Translations under genes and position numbers: made by a program
Assembly: GCA_029262415.1 (NCBI GenBank)
Contig: JAJCZL010000044.1
Location: 1-40,122 of the forward strand
Direction: 5' to 3'
Length of the DNA stretch: 40,122 nucleotides
DNA from: Deltaproteobacteria bacterium
GTDB taxonomy: Bacteria > Desulfobacterota > Binatia > UBA1149 > JAJCZL01
The notes under the pieces: model-generated
What the model was told of the DNA's origin: nothing
The model's input: the letters and a program-made list of their open reading frames with translations, nothing else
Databases searched by the model: none
Shown here: positions 7,461-16,101 of the stretch, in pieces
Numbering within the stretch: the first letter of the stretch is position 1
Layout of the letters: each line of letters begins with the position of its first letter

Positions 7461-8758
7461 GAGCGCGCTTCGCCGTTTCATTGGCCTGGCGCAACGTGTG
7501 GCGGCAGAAACGGCGTACGTTCATCACTGCTGGCAGCGTTGCCACCGCCATGCTCTTGAGCCTCTTCATGCGCTCGATGCAGGAAGGCTCCTACGCCAAC
7601 AACCTCGACAACGCGACGCGTTTCTATTCGGGATACCTGCAACTCCAACATCCGGAGTTTTCCGAAAGCGGCTCGATCGACAAACTACTGCCGTCCGACG
7701 ATGCGTTTCTCCGACGGGTGCAGTCAATCGACGGCTTGACCACAGCCGTTCCGCGCCTCGAATCTTTCGGACTCGGCGCCGCAGGCTCCAAATCGAAAGG
7801 TGTGATTGTGATGGGGGTTGCGCCCGAAGCCGAGGACGCCTACTCCGGGCTCGCGGCCAGAGTGAGGCACGGGCGCTACTTTGCGCAAGGAGATGAGAAC
7901 GCGGCACTCGTGGGAGGACGGCTCGCAAAATACCTGGAGATCGAGCCCGGCGATGAGCTGGTTCTGTATGGCCAGGGCTACCACGGGGCGACGGCTGCCG
8001 GTCTCTTTCAGGTCGCCGGTATTATCGACTACCCGAATCAAGCCCTCGATTCCCGGATCGTCTATCTACCTTTGGCGGCCGCTCAGCGACTGTATGCAAC
8101 CGGCGAACGAGTCAGCGCGTGGGTGCTGCACGGCGAGAACGTACGCGGCATCCCGGCCCTCGAAGCTGCAGCCCGTGCGACCATGGACGGCATCGGCCCA
8201 ACGAACGCAGGCAGCCCGACCGATATCGAGTCCCCGCTCGAGACCGCCGGTACGACAAACACTAGAATCCGCGTGCGCAACTGGGCGGAGATCTCGCCCG
8301 AACTAGAGCAGCAGATCACGCTCGACCGTGTAAGCGGACAGTTTCTCGTCCTGATTCTGTACGGCATCGTTGGATTCGGCGTTTTTGCGACGATCGCGAT
8401 GATGACGCTGGAACGTCGGCGCGAGTTCGGTGTCATGCTTGCAACGGGAATGCCGCGGCTCCGACTCATACAGCTGGTGCTGTTCGAGTCGGTCTGTCTC
8501 GCGGCCACGGGAATCGCACTCGGCTTGGTGATCACGATGCCGGTGCTGTTGTGGTTTTACCGTCATCCCATCCCGCTGAGTGGAGAGATCGCGGCTGCCA
8601 CCGAAGCCATGGGCTTTGAGCCGATCATTCCTTTTTCGTTGGCACCTGAAATTTTTCTTGAGCAGGTGCAGATCCTTGTCGTCATCTTTGCGGCCTGCTC
8701 CACCTACCCGATGTTTCGTATTTGGCGGCTCAAGGCAGCAGCCGCACTCAAGGGCTGA
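7457..8758 (+). CDS. ABC transporter permease, FtsX/MacB/LolCE type (first of a pair)
   Basis: A 433-residue inner-membrane permease with the four-helix MacB topology. One helix lies near residues 20-42. A large periplasmic domain (roughly 50-290) carries the MacB-PCD style AVPRLESFGLG and GRYFAQGDENAALVGGRLA segments. Three more helices follow, near 295-320, 335-368 and 395-420. The cytoplasmic ERRREFGVMLATGMPRLRLI loop is the coupling motif of the FtsX fold. The ATG overlaps the previous stop (ATGA), and the next permease starts four bases after its TGA. Together with the second permease and the ATPase it should form a mechanotransmission-type ABC machine rather than a classical channel. 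Confidence 0.93.
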   Translation: MRARFAVSLAWRNVWRQKRRTFITAGSVATAMLLSLFMRSMQEGSYANNLDNATRFYSGYLQLQHPEFSESGSIDKLLPSDDAFLRRVQSIDGLTTAVPRLESFGLGAAGSKSKGVIVMGVAPEAEDAYSGLAARVRHGRYFAQGDENAALVGGRLAKYLEIEPGDELVLYGQGYHGATAAGLFQVAGIIDYPNQALDSRIVYLPLAAAQRLYATGERVSAWVLHGENVRGIPALEAAARATMDGIGPTNAGSPTDIESPLETAGTTNTRIRVRNWAEISPELEQQITLDRVSGQFLVLILYGIVGFGVFATIAMMTLERRREFGVMLATGMPRLRLIQLVLFESVCLAATGIALGLVITMPVLLWFYRHPIPLSGEIAAATEAMGFEPIIPFSLAPEIFLEQVQILVVIFAACSTYPMFRIWRLKAAAALKG

Positions 8759-8762
8759 GGTT

Positions 8763-9980
8763 GTGATCGTTCGGCTCGCATGGCGCAACGTTTGGCGTAA
8801 CCCGCTTCGTAGCGGAATCATGATCGCCTCGATGGTCTTCGGATTGCTCGGTTGTCTTTTCATGGTCGGCTTCGTCGAAGGATTCACGGCGAGCATGCTC
8901 GAGAACGCGATTCGCGATCAGACGGCACATCTACAGATCCATCACCCCGACTTTCTTCTCAACGAAGACCTTGCCGCATGGATCCCTGACGCTGAAGAAC
9001 TGGCCGAAAAGATCCGGCGCACCGACGGCGTGCAGGGGGTGGCCGTTCGCCAAGTTGTAGACGGGATGATGGCTTCTGCGGCAAGCTCGCGCGGAGTTCG
9101 TATCAACGGTGTCGATGCGGAGCATGAGGCGCTTGTCACCGGTGTTGCTGATCGTATCGTCGAAGGCGGCGGCCTGACCGACGATGCGCGGCGGCCCATC
9201 CTTATAAGCCGGCGCAGTGCGCGCAGGCTCAACCTTCGCGTCGGCTCCAAACTCGTCGCGACTTTCAGCGACCTGCACGGCGAGGTCACCGGGGCGGCCT
9301 TTCGCATCAGCGGACTTTTCGAAACACCGGCGAGCGGTTTCGACGAAACCAATCTTTTCGTCAGACGCAACGATCTCGCCGACCTGACGCAACTCACGCA
9401 AGCGAACGAGATCGTAATTCGTCTTCGCGACGGGTCGCAGCTCGACGCTATCAGCCCGCGAGTTCGCGAGTTGATCGGTGGAGGAGCCGTGTTGCGCGAC
9501 TGGGGAGAGATCCAACCGGTGCTCAAAGCCATGCTCGGGAGCATGGCTACGTCGAACCGTATCCTCATCTCGATTTTCGTTCTCGCTCTAGGCTTCGGTA
9601 TCGTCAACGCGATGCTGATGTCGGTCTTCGAACGGACCCGCGAGTTCGGTGTCTTGCGCGCGGTCGGCATGACACGACCGCGCGTGCTCGCACTTATCGT
9701 CCTCGAGTCGACGTTTTTGGGCGGCATCGGTGGAGGTCTCGGCGTACTCGTCTCCGCGGCGGCGGTCGCCGTTGTGGGCCGGCTCGGTCTACCGCTCGGT
9801 GCCATGGCCGAAGGGCTCGGTTCGTTCGGCGCCGATGCGGTCCTTTACCCTTCGGTGCCCGCGGCGACGTATGCGATGGTGCTCGCCTTGGTAGGCGTGA
9901 TCAGCGTTTTCGCCGCGCTGTATCCCGCCCGTCACACCCTGAAGAAGCGCACAAGCGAGATGCTTGCGGAGAGACACTAA
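8763..9980 (+). CDS. ABC transporter permease, FtsX/MacB/LolCE type (second of a pair)
   Basis: A 405-residue permease homologous to the preceding gene. It shares the opening RLAWRNVWRNPLRSG (compare SLAWRNVWRQKRRTF in the first) and the coupling loop ERTREFGVLRAVGMTRPRVL. Predicted helices are SGIMIASMVFGLLGCLF near the N-terminus and three at the C-terminus, around a periplasmic domain of some 230 residues. The start is a GTG four bases downstream of the previous TGA; the long frame that begins at 8580 lies inside the previous gene and is not credible. Two different permeases imply a heterodimer, as in LolCE, rather than the MacB homodimer. Confidence 0.92.
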   Translation: MIVRLAWRNVWRNPLRSGIMIASMVFGLLGCLFMVGFVEGFTASMLENAIRDQTAHLQIHHPDFLLNEDLAAWIPDAEELAEKIRRTDGVQGVAVRQVVDGMMASAASSRGVRINGVDAEHEALVTGVADRIVEGGGLTDDARRPILISRRSARRLNLRVGSKLVATFSDLHGEVTGAAFRISGLFETPASGFDETNLFVRRNDLADLTQLTQANEIVIRLRDGSQLDAISPRVRELIGGGAVLRDWGEIQPVLKAMLGSMATSNRILISIFVLALGFGIVNAMLMSVFERTREFGVLRAVGMTRPRVLALIVLESTFLGGIGGGLGVLVSAAAVAVVGRLGLPLGAMAEGLGSFGADAVLYPSVPAATYAMVLALVGVISVFAALYPARHTLKKRTSEMLAERH

Positions 9981-10664
9981 GTGGCTATCGTTCTGCACGA
10001 CCTCACCAAGATCTACAACCAGGACACGGATTTCCCGATCACGGCTGTAGACGCCGTCTCGCTGACGATCGGCGCGGGCGACTTCGTCGCGGTAATGGGG
10101 CCGTCGGGTTCCGGAAAGACCACATTGCTCAACATGATGGGCGGAATCGATCGACCCACCTCCGGTTCCGTCTCGATCGACGAAGTCGACATCACCGGGC
10201 TCGCCGACAAAGACCTGGTTGCGTTTCGTCGCGACAATATCGGCTTCATCTTTCAGGATTTCAGTTTGCTACCGGTGCTGACCGCCGAAGAGAACGTCGA
10301 GTTCGTGATGCAGCTGCAAGGTCACAGTGCGTCGGAGTGCGCCAGGCGAGCGCAAGAGCTTTTGCGCGAAGTAGGTCTCGAAGATCGTATGGACACCGTT
10401 CCCGCAAAACTTTCCGGCGGCCAGCAGCAGCGCGTGGCCGTCGCCCGTGCTCTGGCCCCGCGACCGAAGTTCGTCTTGGCCGATGAACCGACGGCGAACC
10501 TCGATGCCGAAACCACACACGGGCTTCTCGATCTGATGCAACGCATGAACGAGAACAAGGGGATCACCTTCATCTTCTCGACGCACGATCCGCGTGTGAT
10601 CGCGCGTGCAAGGCGTGTCATCGTCTTCGAGGATGGGCATGTAACGGAGGATCGTAGGCAGTGA
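9981..10664 (+). CDS. ABC transporter ATP-binding protein, LolD/MacB type
   Basis: A 227-residue nucleotide-binding subunit with every motif intact: Walker A GPSGSGKTT, Q-loop FIFQDFSLLP, signature LSGGQQQRVAVARAL, Walker B FVLADEPTANLD and switch His in STHDP. It energises the two permeases encoded directly upstream. The GTG start abuts the upstream TAA without a spacer, and its TGA overlaps the GTG of the next gene, so the operon is fully coupled. Its length and the TANLD sequence place it in the LolD/MacB/FtsE subfamily, whose members move or extract substrates at the periplasmic face. Confidence 0.96.
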   Translation: MAIVLHDLTKIYNQDTDFPITAVDAVSLTIGAGDFVAVMGPSGSGKTTLLNMMGGIDRPTSGSVSIDEVDITGLADKDLVAFRRDNIGFIFQDFSLLPVLTAEENVEFVMQLQGHSASECARRAQELLREVGLEDRMDTVPAKLSGGQQQRVAVARALAPRPKFVLADEPTANLDAETTHGLLDLMQRMNENKGITFIFSTHDPRVIARARRVIVFEDGHVTEDRRQ

Positions 10665-11866
10665 GCCGATGCGCGGGCTTGGCCTCGGCTGTGAGCGTGA
10701 CGATGCTTACCTTAGGGCTCGGTCTTTGTTTCGCAGCAGAAGCGTACGCGCAAGTGCCCGGCCTGCGTCCTGAGAGTCCACTGAGCTTCGGTGGCTACGT
10801 TCGCTACCTTACCATCGTGAACTTCTCCGATCACGGCGATACGCTCGTCGATCATCTCATCCATCAGCGGTTCGACTTCGAGTATCGCGCCGGCGACGAG
10901 TTGGCTTTCAACGCCGGGCTCAGGACGCGCCTATTCGTCGGCGATAGCGTCGGTACTCCCGGCTACGAGAATTCGCTCACCACCGACCCCGGTTTTCTCA
11001 ATCTGAGTTGGAACTGGGTCGACGATGACAACACGCTTGCAAACAGCACTTTCGATCGTCTCTTCGTGGATTGGAAGCCCGACGCCTGGCAACTGCGTGC
11101 CGGACGCCAGCGGATCGGCTGGGGAATGACGACGCTTTGGAACCCCAACGATCTGTTCAACGTCTATACGAGCTTCGATGTCGAGTATGATGAGAGGCCC
11201 GGAACCGATGCTGTTCTGCTTGGCCGTGACCTTGGCTTCGCGTCCAGAGTCGAGACCGTATGGGGGCTCGGCGACAACTGGGACGAAACCACTCTTACCG
11301 TGCGCTATCAGGGGAACGAGGCGGGGTTCGATTGGCAGCTCATCGGAGGCAAGAACCGTGTCGATGCAGTGGCCGGTGGCGGTTTGGCGGGTAGCTTTGC
11401 GGGCGCCGGGCTACGCTCGGAGATAACACACTTCGAACCGATGCAGGACAAGCTGGGAGAGGTCGAACAGAAGAGCACGACGGTTGCCACGGTCGAGACC
11501 GACTACTCTCTGAGCGGACGGAGGAACCCCACCTGGAGAATCGCATTGCTGTATGTCAGCTCACCGCAAGCCCCGGCTGGCGCTGCTCAGTTTGTTCGCG
11601 GCCAACTCACCGCGAAGACCATCAGCTTTGCCGAGTACACAAGTTATGCCGACCTGTCCTTCGACATCACGCCGTTGAGCCGGCAGACATTCGGGGCCGG
11701 CTTCTACGACGACGGCTCCTGGTTCGTCACCGGCAGCAATCGCATCTCACTCTCCGACGATTGGGATCTGTTGCTTGTCTGGCAACACTTCAACGGCAGT
11801 AACGACAGCCTGTTCGGGGCCAACCCCGCGCATCTGATCTTCGCTCATCTCGGCTGGAACTTCTGA
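10661..11866 (+). CDS. Outer-membrane beta-barrel protein (DUF1302-like)
   Basis: A 401-residue exported protein, last gene of the Lol/MacB-like operon. The N-terminus is a signal peptide, with hydrophobic LASAVSVTMLTLGLGLCFAA and a cleavage site after EAYA. The mature protein is made of alternating strand-like segments rich in aromatic residues and ends in HLGWNF, where the terminal Phe is the usual beta-barrel assembly signal. LRAGRQRIGWGMTTLWNPND matches the R-x-G-R-Q-x-x-x-W-G pattern of DUF1302-type barrels. The GTG start overlaps the ATPase stop (GTGA). The protein would provide the outer-membrane end of the pathway, either as receptor or as portal for the carried lipid or hydrocarbon. 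Confidence 0.82.
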   Translation: MSRCAGLASAVSVTMLTLGLGLCFAAEAYAQVPGLRPESPLSFGGYVRYLTIVNFSDHGDTLVDHLIHQRFDFEYRAGDELAFNAGLRTRLFVGDSVGTPGYENSLTTDPGFLNLSWNWVDDDNTLANSTFDRLFVDWKPDAWQLRAGRQRIGWGMTTLWNPNDLFNVYTSFDVEYDERPGTDAVLLGRDLGFASRVETVWGLGDNWDETTLTVRYQGNEAGFDWQLIGGKNRVDAVAGGGLAGSFAGAGLRSEITHFEPMQDKLGEVEQKSTTVATVETDYSLSGRRNPTWRIALLYVSSPQAPAGAAQFVRGQLTAKTISFAEYTSYADLSFDITPLSRQTFGAGFYDDGSWFVTGSNRISLSDDWDLLLVWQHFNGSNDSLFGANPAHLIFAHLGWNF

Positions 11867-11926
11867 GGCACGTTTAATTTGGCCGGATGGGTTGACAGAA
11901 AGCGGCATCCGTCGACAATCCGCTTC

Positions 11927-13684
11927 ATGGAAGCTTCCACCATCACCGGTGGCGATCTCATCGCCCGCATGCTCGCTGCGGAAGGCGTAGAGATCGTCTT
12001 CGGGATCATCGACGGCTCGTACTTCGGTTTGTACTCGAGTCTCGGCAAGCACGGTATCCGTCTGATTACTCCGCGGCACGAGACCACTGCCGTCCACATG
12101 GCCGGCGCCTACGCGCGGATGACCGGCAAGATCGGCGTATGTATCGCGAGCAACGGCCCCGGAGTAGCCAACGCTCTGCCCGGAATTGCCGTCGAGAATG
12201 GAGAGGGCAACCGCGTGTTGCTGATCTCGAGTTGGCGTCGAACCGGAATCGTCGGCCCCGACCGCGGCGGTACCTACCAGTACTTCGACCAAGTCGGAGT
12301 GACCCGGCCGATGACCAAGTGGTCGGGTGCTGCGAGTTCTTTCGAACGCATCCCACTCGCTCTCAGGCGTGCGTTCCGGGTGTCTTTCCACGGCCGTCCC
12401 GGGGTTGTGCACCTCACCGTTCCCGAAGACCTTCTAAACGGCAGCTGCGAAGGTTCCGCCCCCGTGCTGGAACCGCGCCAGTATCGGCGTACCGAGCCGC
12501 TCGCACCGGAGCCCGAACAGGTGCGCAGTTCGGCGGAAATTCTCCTCAACGCCGAACTCCCTCTCATCCAAGTCGGAAGCGGAGTCATTCACGCGGGCGC
12601 ATCGGCTTTGGTCGAAGAGCTTGCGCGCATCCTTTGTGCTCCGGTGACCACGAGTTGGGGCGGACGTACTGCCCTGGACGACCGCTTCCGCAATACCGTT
12701 CCGCTGCTGCCGCCGCTGGTCAACCAGGTTCGCACCGAAGCCGACGTGGTGCTCGCGCTGGGAACCCGCTTCGGCGAAACCGATTGGTGGGGCAAGCCGC
12801 CCTATTGGCGCAGAGCAGCCGAGCAGCGCATGATCCAAGTCGACATCGACGAAGAGATTTTCGGTGTCAACAAGTCGGTAGAACTCGCCGTTCTTGCCGA
12901 TGCGAAACTGTATCTGGAAGCTCTGCTGCGCGAACTCAAAGGCCAAGCGCCGCCGGCTAACCTTGCCCATAGGGAGGCGCGACTCGAAGAGTTCGCCGAT
13001 ACCAAGGATGCCCTGCGCGGGTTTTTGCAGACCATGCCGTCTGCGCGTGATCACCAGCCCATGCATTCGGCTTACGTACCGATGGTCTGCCGCGAGGTGT
13101 TCGACGACAACGCCGTCCTGGTGATCGACGGCGGCAACACTGCGGTATGGAGTAACCTGTTTCATGAGAACCGGGTACCGGGATCGACGCTGAGCACTTT
13201 TAAGTTCGGCATGCTCGGTGCCGGTCTCGGCCAAGCTCTTGGTGCCAAAGCGGCTCGTCCTGAATGCCAGGTCTACTGCATCATCGGCGACGGCGCGATG
13301 GGGTTCCATCCCCAGGAAATCGAAACCGCGGTGCGTGCCGATCTGCCGGTGGTTTTTCTGGTGTTGTGCGACCGCCAATGGGGGATGGTCAAGTTCGGTC
13401 AGAGCATGGCCCTGAATCCACAAGCGATGACGGCCAACCGCTCGCTGCCGGCCGAAGAAACCCTCAACGCCGACTTCTGCGAGATCCGTTTCGACGAAGT
13501 CGCGCGCGCGATGGGCGCCCATGGCGAGCGTGTCGCCGCCGTTGCCGAGCTTTCGCCCGCCATCGAGCGCTGCCTGCAGAGCGGACGCTGTTCGGTGATT
13601 CATGTCGATGTCGATCCCGTCGAACACATGTGGGCGCCGGGCCTCGACGTATTCAAAGCCATGCACATGGAGCCGCAGGAGTAG
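11927..13684 (+). CDS. Thiamine diphosphate-dependent enzyme (acetolactate synthase-like)
   Basis: A 585-residue ThDP enzyme with the three-domain layout of the acetolactate synthase/benzoylformate decarboxylase superfamily. The activating Glu is in PRHETTAVHMAGAYAR near residue 50, and GPGVANALPG follows. The ThDP-Mg motif begins GDGAMGFHPQEIETA near residue 453 and ends at VLCDRQWGM, where the usual Asn-Asn is Cys-Asp; Asp can still bind the metal. I chose ATG at 11927 (MEASTITGGDLIARML), as the family starts just before TGGDL; the longer frame begins with TTG. The next gene starts eight bases after the stop. Substrate is unknown: acyloin formation or 2-keto acid decarboxylation are both possible, and a true biosynthetic acetolactate synthase is unlikely because no small subunit is near. 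Confidence 0.88.
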   Translation: MEASTITGGDLIARMLAAEGVEIVFGIIDGSYFGLYSSLGKHGIRLITPRHETTAVHMAGAYARMTGKIGVCIASNGPGVANALPGIAVENGEGNRVLLISSWRRTGIVGPDRGGTYQYFDQVGVTRPMTKWSGAASSFERIPLALRRAFRVSFHGRPGVVHLTVPEDLLNGSCEGSAPVLEPRQYRRTEPLAPEPEQVRSSAEILLNAELPLIQVGSGVIHAGASALVEELARILCAPVTTSWGGRTALDDRFRNTVPLLPPLVNQVRTEADVVLALGTRFGETDWWGKPPYWRRAAEQRMIQVDIDEEIFGVNKSVELAVLADAKLYLEALLRELKGQAPPANLAHREARLEEFADTKDALRGFLQTMPSARDHQPMHSAYVPMVCREVFDDNAVLVIDGGNTAVWSNLFHENRVPGSTLSTFKFGMLGAGLGQALGAKAARPECQVYCIIGDGAMGFHPQEIETAVRADLPVVFLVLCDRQWGMVKFGQSMALNPQAMTANRSLPAEETLNADFCEIRFDEVARAMGAHGERVAAVAELSPAIERCLQSGRCSVIHVDVDPVEHMWAPGLDVFKAMHMEPQE

Positions 13685-13692
13685 ACCACATC

Positions 13693-14685
13693 GTGGAGCC
13701 CCGCCCTTTGCCGCCGGCCCGTTCGGTGCTCATCACCGGTGCCGGCGGTCTGATCGGCGGCAGGGTGCTTGAGCGCCTTGCGGCCGATCCGGGTGAGATC
13801 CAGCGCGTCGTCGCCCTCGATCTGCGTGCGCCGTCTCCTGGTCGAACACTGACGGGAATCGAGTACGCCACCGCAGACATACGTGACAAAACGATAGAGG
13901 AACTCCTTCGTCGTCACCAGGTTGACACCGTGGTCCATCTCGCAGCCGTCGTCACTCCCGGCAAGGACAGCTCGCGTGAACTTGAGTATTCGATCGACGT
14001 GCTCGGCACCGAGAACATGCTCGACTGTTCGATCCGCGCGGGTGTTCGGCAGTTCGTCTATACCAGCAGCGGCGCCGCCTACGGTTACCATGCCGACAAC
14101 CCCGCGTTGCTGCGCGAAACCGACACGTTGCGTGGAAACCAAGAGTTCGCCTATTCCGACCACAAACGGCTGGTCGAGGAGATGCTCGCCGCATACCGGC
14201 ACAACCATCCCGAACTGACACAGTTGATCTTTCGTCCAGGGACGATCCTCGGCCGCGATGTTGCCAATCAGATTACCGCCATTTTCGAGCGTCCGCTGGT
14301 TGTCGGCGTACGCGGCAGCGAGTCGCCTTTCGTGTTTATTTGGGACGAAGACGTCGCCCGCTGCATTGTCAAAGGTGTGCGCGAACGTCGCAGCGGGATC
14401 TACAACCTGGCCGGCGATGGTAGCGTTTCTTTGCTCGAAATTGCCCGTGCGGTCGGCAAGCCATACTTGCCCTTACCGGTTTGGGTGCTGCGAACAATTC
14501 TGCGTGTATTGAAGGCGTCAGGGCTCACGACCACCGGTCCCGAGCAGGTCAACTTCTTGCGTTACCGGCCGGTGCTCGACAACGCACGGCTGAAATCCGA
14601 GTTTGGCTTTGTTCCCTCCTACAGCAGTCGCGAATGCTTCGAATACTACCAGGCACTTCGTTTTCCTGAGCAAGCCGGTACATGA
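13693..14685 (+). CDS. NAD-dependent epimerase/dehydratase family protein (extended SDR)
   Basis: A 330-residue extended SDR. The nucleotide motif is SVLITGAGGLIGGRVLERLA at the N-terminus, the second Rossmann landmark is VVHLAAVV, and the catalytic triad appears as YTSSGAAYG (Ser/Thr) with YSDHK (Tyr and Lys). Substrates of this fold are nucleotide sugars, sterols or acyl derivatives. The GTG start at 13693 lies eight bases after the ThDP gene stop; the longer frame upstream is a shadow of that gene. Its TGA overlaps the ATG of the following SDR, so the three genes form a unit. A hydrophobic C-terminal patch (LPLPVWVLRTILRVLKASG) suggests membrane association. Confidence 0.88.
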   Translation: MEPRPLPPARSVLITGAGGLIGGRVLERLAADPGEIQRVVALDLRAPSPGRTLTGIEYATADIRDKTIEELLRRHQVDTVVHLAAVVTPGKDSSRELEYSIDVLGTENMLDCSIRAGVRQFVYTSSGAAYGYHADNPALLRETDTLRGNQEFAYSDHKRLVEEMLAAYRHNHPELTQLIFRPGTILGRDVANQITAIFERPLVVGVRGSESPFVFIWDEDVARCIVKGVRERRSGIYNLAGDGSVSLLEIARAVGKPYLPLPVWVLRTILRVLKASGLTTTGPEQVNFLRYRPVLDNARLKSEFGFVPSYSSRECFEYYQALRFPEQAGT

Positions 14686-15491
14686 AAAACAAAACCGTAG
14701 TTATCACCGGCGCCGCCGGCGGTATCGGCCGAGCCCTTGCCCATAGCTTCGCACGCCGGGGTGCTCGAGTAGCGTTGCTCGACCGTGACGCCGCCGGCGC
14801 GCAGGCGGTGGCCGCTGCCCTGGCCGATGCACGGGGAAAGACGGGCGGAAATTCTCTTGCGCTGGGCTGCGATGTGACTGCGCCGGCCGAGTGTCAGAGT
14901 GCGATCGACGCAGTAAGCGATCGATGGGGAGGCGTGGACGTGCTCGTCAACAACGCCGGCATTACTCAACTCGGCCTTTTTCGCGATACCCGCATCGAGG
15001 TCATCCGCAGCGTGATGGAAGTGAACTTCTTTGGTGCCGTTAACTGTACCAAGGCTGCGCTGCCCTCGCTGCTTGAACGCAAGGGACAGATCGTGGTGAT
15101 CTCGAGCGTTGCGGGTTTCGCGCCGTTGGCGTCGCGGAGCGGGTACGCTGCCAGCAAACACGCGCTGCACGGCTTTTTCGATTCTCTGCGTGCTGAACAC
15201 ACGCGCGACGGATTGCGGATTCTGCTGGTCTGTCCGTCTTTCGTGGACACGGCCATCGGCGAACACGCTCTCGGCGGCGACGGTCGCCGGGCCCCGCAGG
15301 GAGCCAGAACCGGGGTAGGGGCGGCTGCCGATCCGAAAGACGTGGCCGAAGCTGTTGTACGTGCTGCGCAAGCCGATAGGCGGCTGTTGCTGGTGCCGCG
15401 GCAGGCGAGGCTTTCCTTTTTGGTCTCGCGCCTTGCGCCGCGGCTATACCAACGACTGATGATCCGGCGCACACTGGGAACCAGCGGCTAA
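14682..15491 (+). CDS. Classical short-chain dehydrogenase/reductase (SDR)
   Basis: A 269-residue classical SDR oxidoreductase. The cofactor motif TGAAGGIGRA, the structural NNAG, and the catalytic Ser, Tyr and Lys (VISSVAGFAPLA and SGYAASK) are all present. The Asp after the second strand (ALLDRD) favours NAD(H). The C-terminus, RLSFLVSRLAPRLYQRLMIRR, is an amphipathic tail like that of membrane-associated lipid SDRs. The ATG overlaps the epimerase stop (ATGA). The likely role is oxidation or reduction of a hydrophobic alcohol or ketone produced by its two upstream partners. Confidence 0.92.
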   Translation: MKNKTVVITGAAGGIGRALAHSFARRGARVALLDRDAAGAQAVAAALADARGKTGGNSLALGCDVTAPAECQSAIDAVSDRWGGVDVLVNNAGITQLGLFRDTRIEVIRSVMEVNFFGAVNCTKAALPSLLERKGQIVVISSVAGFAPLASRSGYAASKHALHGFFDSLRAEHTRDGLRILLVCPSFVDTAIGEHALGGDGRRAPQGARTGVGAAADPKDVAEAVVRAAQADRRLLLVPRQARLSFLVSRLAPRLYQRLMIRRTLGTSG

Positions 15492-15597
15492 TCGGCCCTG
15501 AGATTTCGTGTCCGCAGGGGCTGCCGTGCGGGCGGCGGTGTGAACTTCGGCAGTACGGGGTTTCGCGGCGCAAGGACTGTGCTATGACTCGCTTAGG

Positions 15598-16101
15598 ATG
15601 GCACGCGCGAATCAAGTAAACCCAGTCGTCGGAACGCTCGTGTTGGCGCTGGCATGCGTACTCGCCGCTGGTTGCGCAACCCAGCCGGGACTCCAAAGGA
15701 GTCATCTCGGCCGCAACTTCTCGATACTGAGCATGTTTAACACCGAGGCCGAGAAGAGCGTCTATTCGGTCGACGACGCGCAGGTGACGCTTTCGGTCCG
15801 TTACGGATTCCACGCCGAAGAGAGTCCTGCCAGCTTACACGTCGAGTGGATCGGCCCTGACGGCCATCTGCACCCCGGCCAACCGATCGAGCAGGTCGCC
15901 GGCACCGACATGATCCGTACGGCACTACAGATCCGCGGCGGGCCTGGTGCGCGTACGCCCGGCAAGTGGAGCGTACGGCTATACAAACTCGGTGAGCAGA
16001 TTCTAGAGCGCAAGTTCGACATCGTTTTACAAGCCGGAGCCGACAACGTCGGCGCTGACTATCGGCTGCCCGGCGACGAGATGCGCCGCGAAAATTGGTG
16101 A
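15598..16101 (+). CDS. Putative lipoprotein of unknown function
   Basis: A 167-residue protein with a lipoprotein signal peptide: hydrophobic VVGTLVLALACVL, then LAAGC with the lipidated Cys at position 26. The mature region is short, strand-rich and polar (VTLSVRYGFH, SLHVEWIGPDGHL, GKWSVRLYKLG), as in an immunoglobulin-like sandwich domain. I do not recognise a named family. GG at TAGG sits just before the ATG. Its TGA lies within the start of the metallopeptidase gene (GTGA), so the two are translationally coupled and probably work together at the cell envelope. Confidence 0.8.
   Translation: MARANQVNPVVGTLVLALACVLAAGCATQPGLQRSHLGRNFSILSMFNTEAEKSVYSVDDAQVTLSVRYGFHAEESPASLHVEWIGPDGHLHPGQPIEQVAGTDMIRTALQIRGGPGARTPGKWSVRLYKLGEQILERKFDIVLQAGADNVGADYRLPGDEMRRENW

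Noticed and set aside
12434-13666. 410-codon minus-strand frame
   Set aside because: It lies wholly opposite the ThDP enzyme gene and shows no domain.
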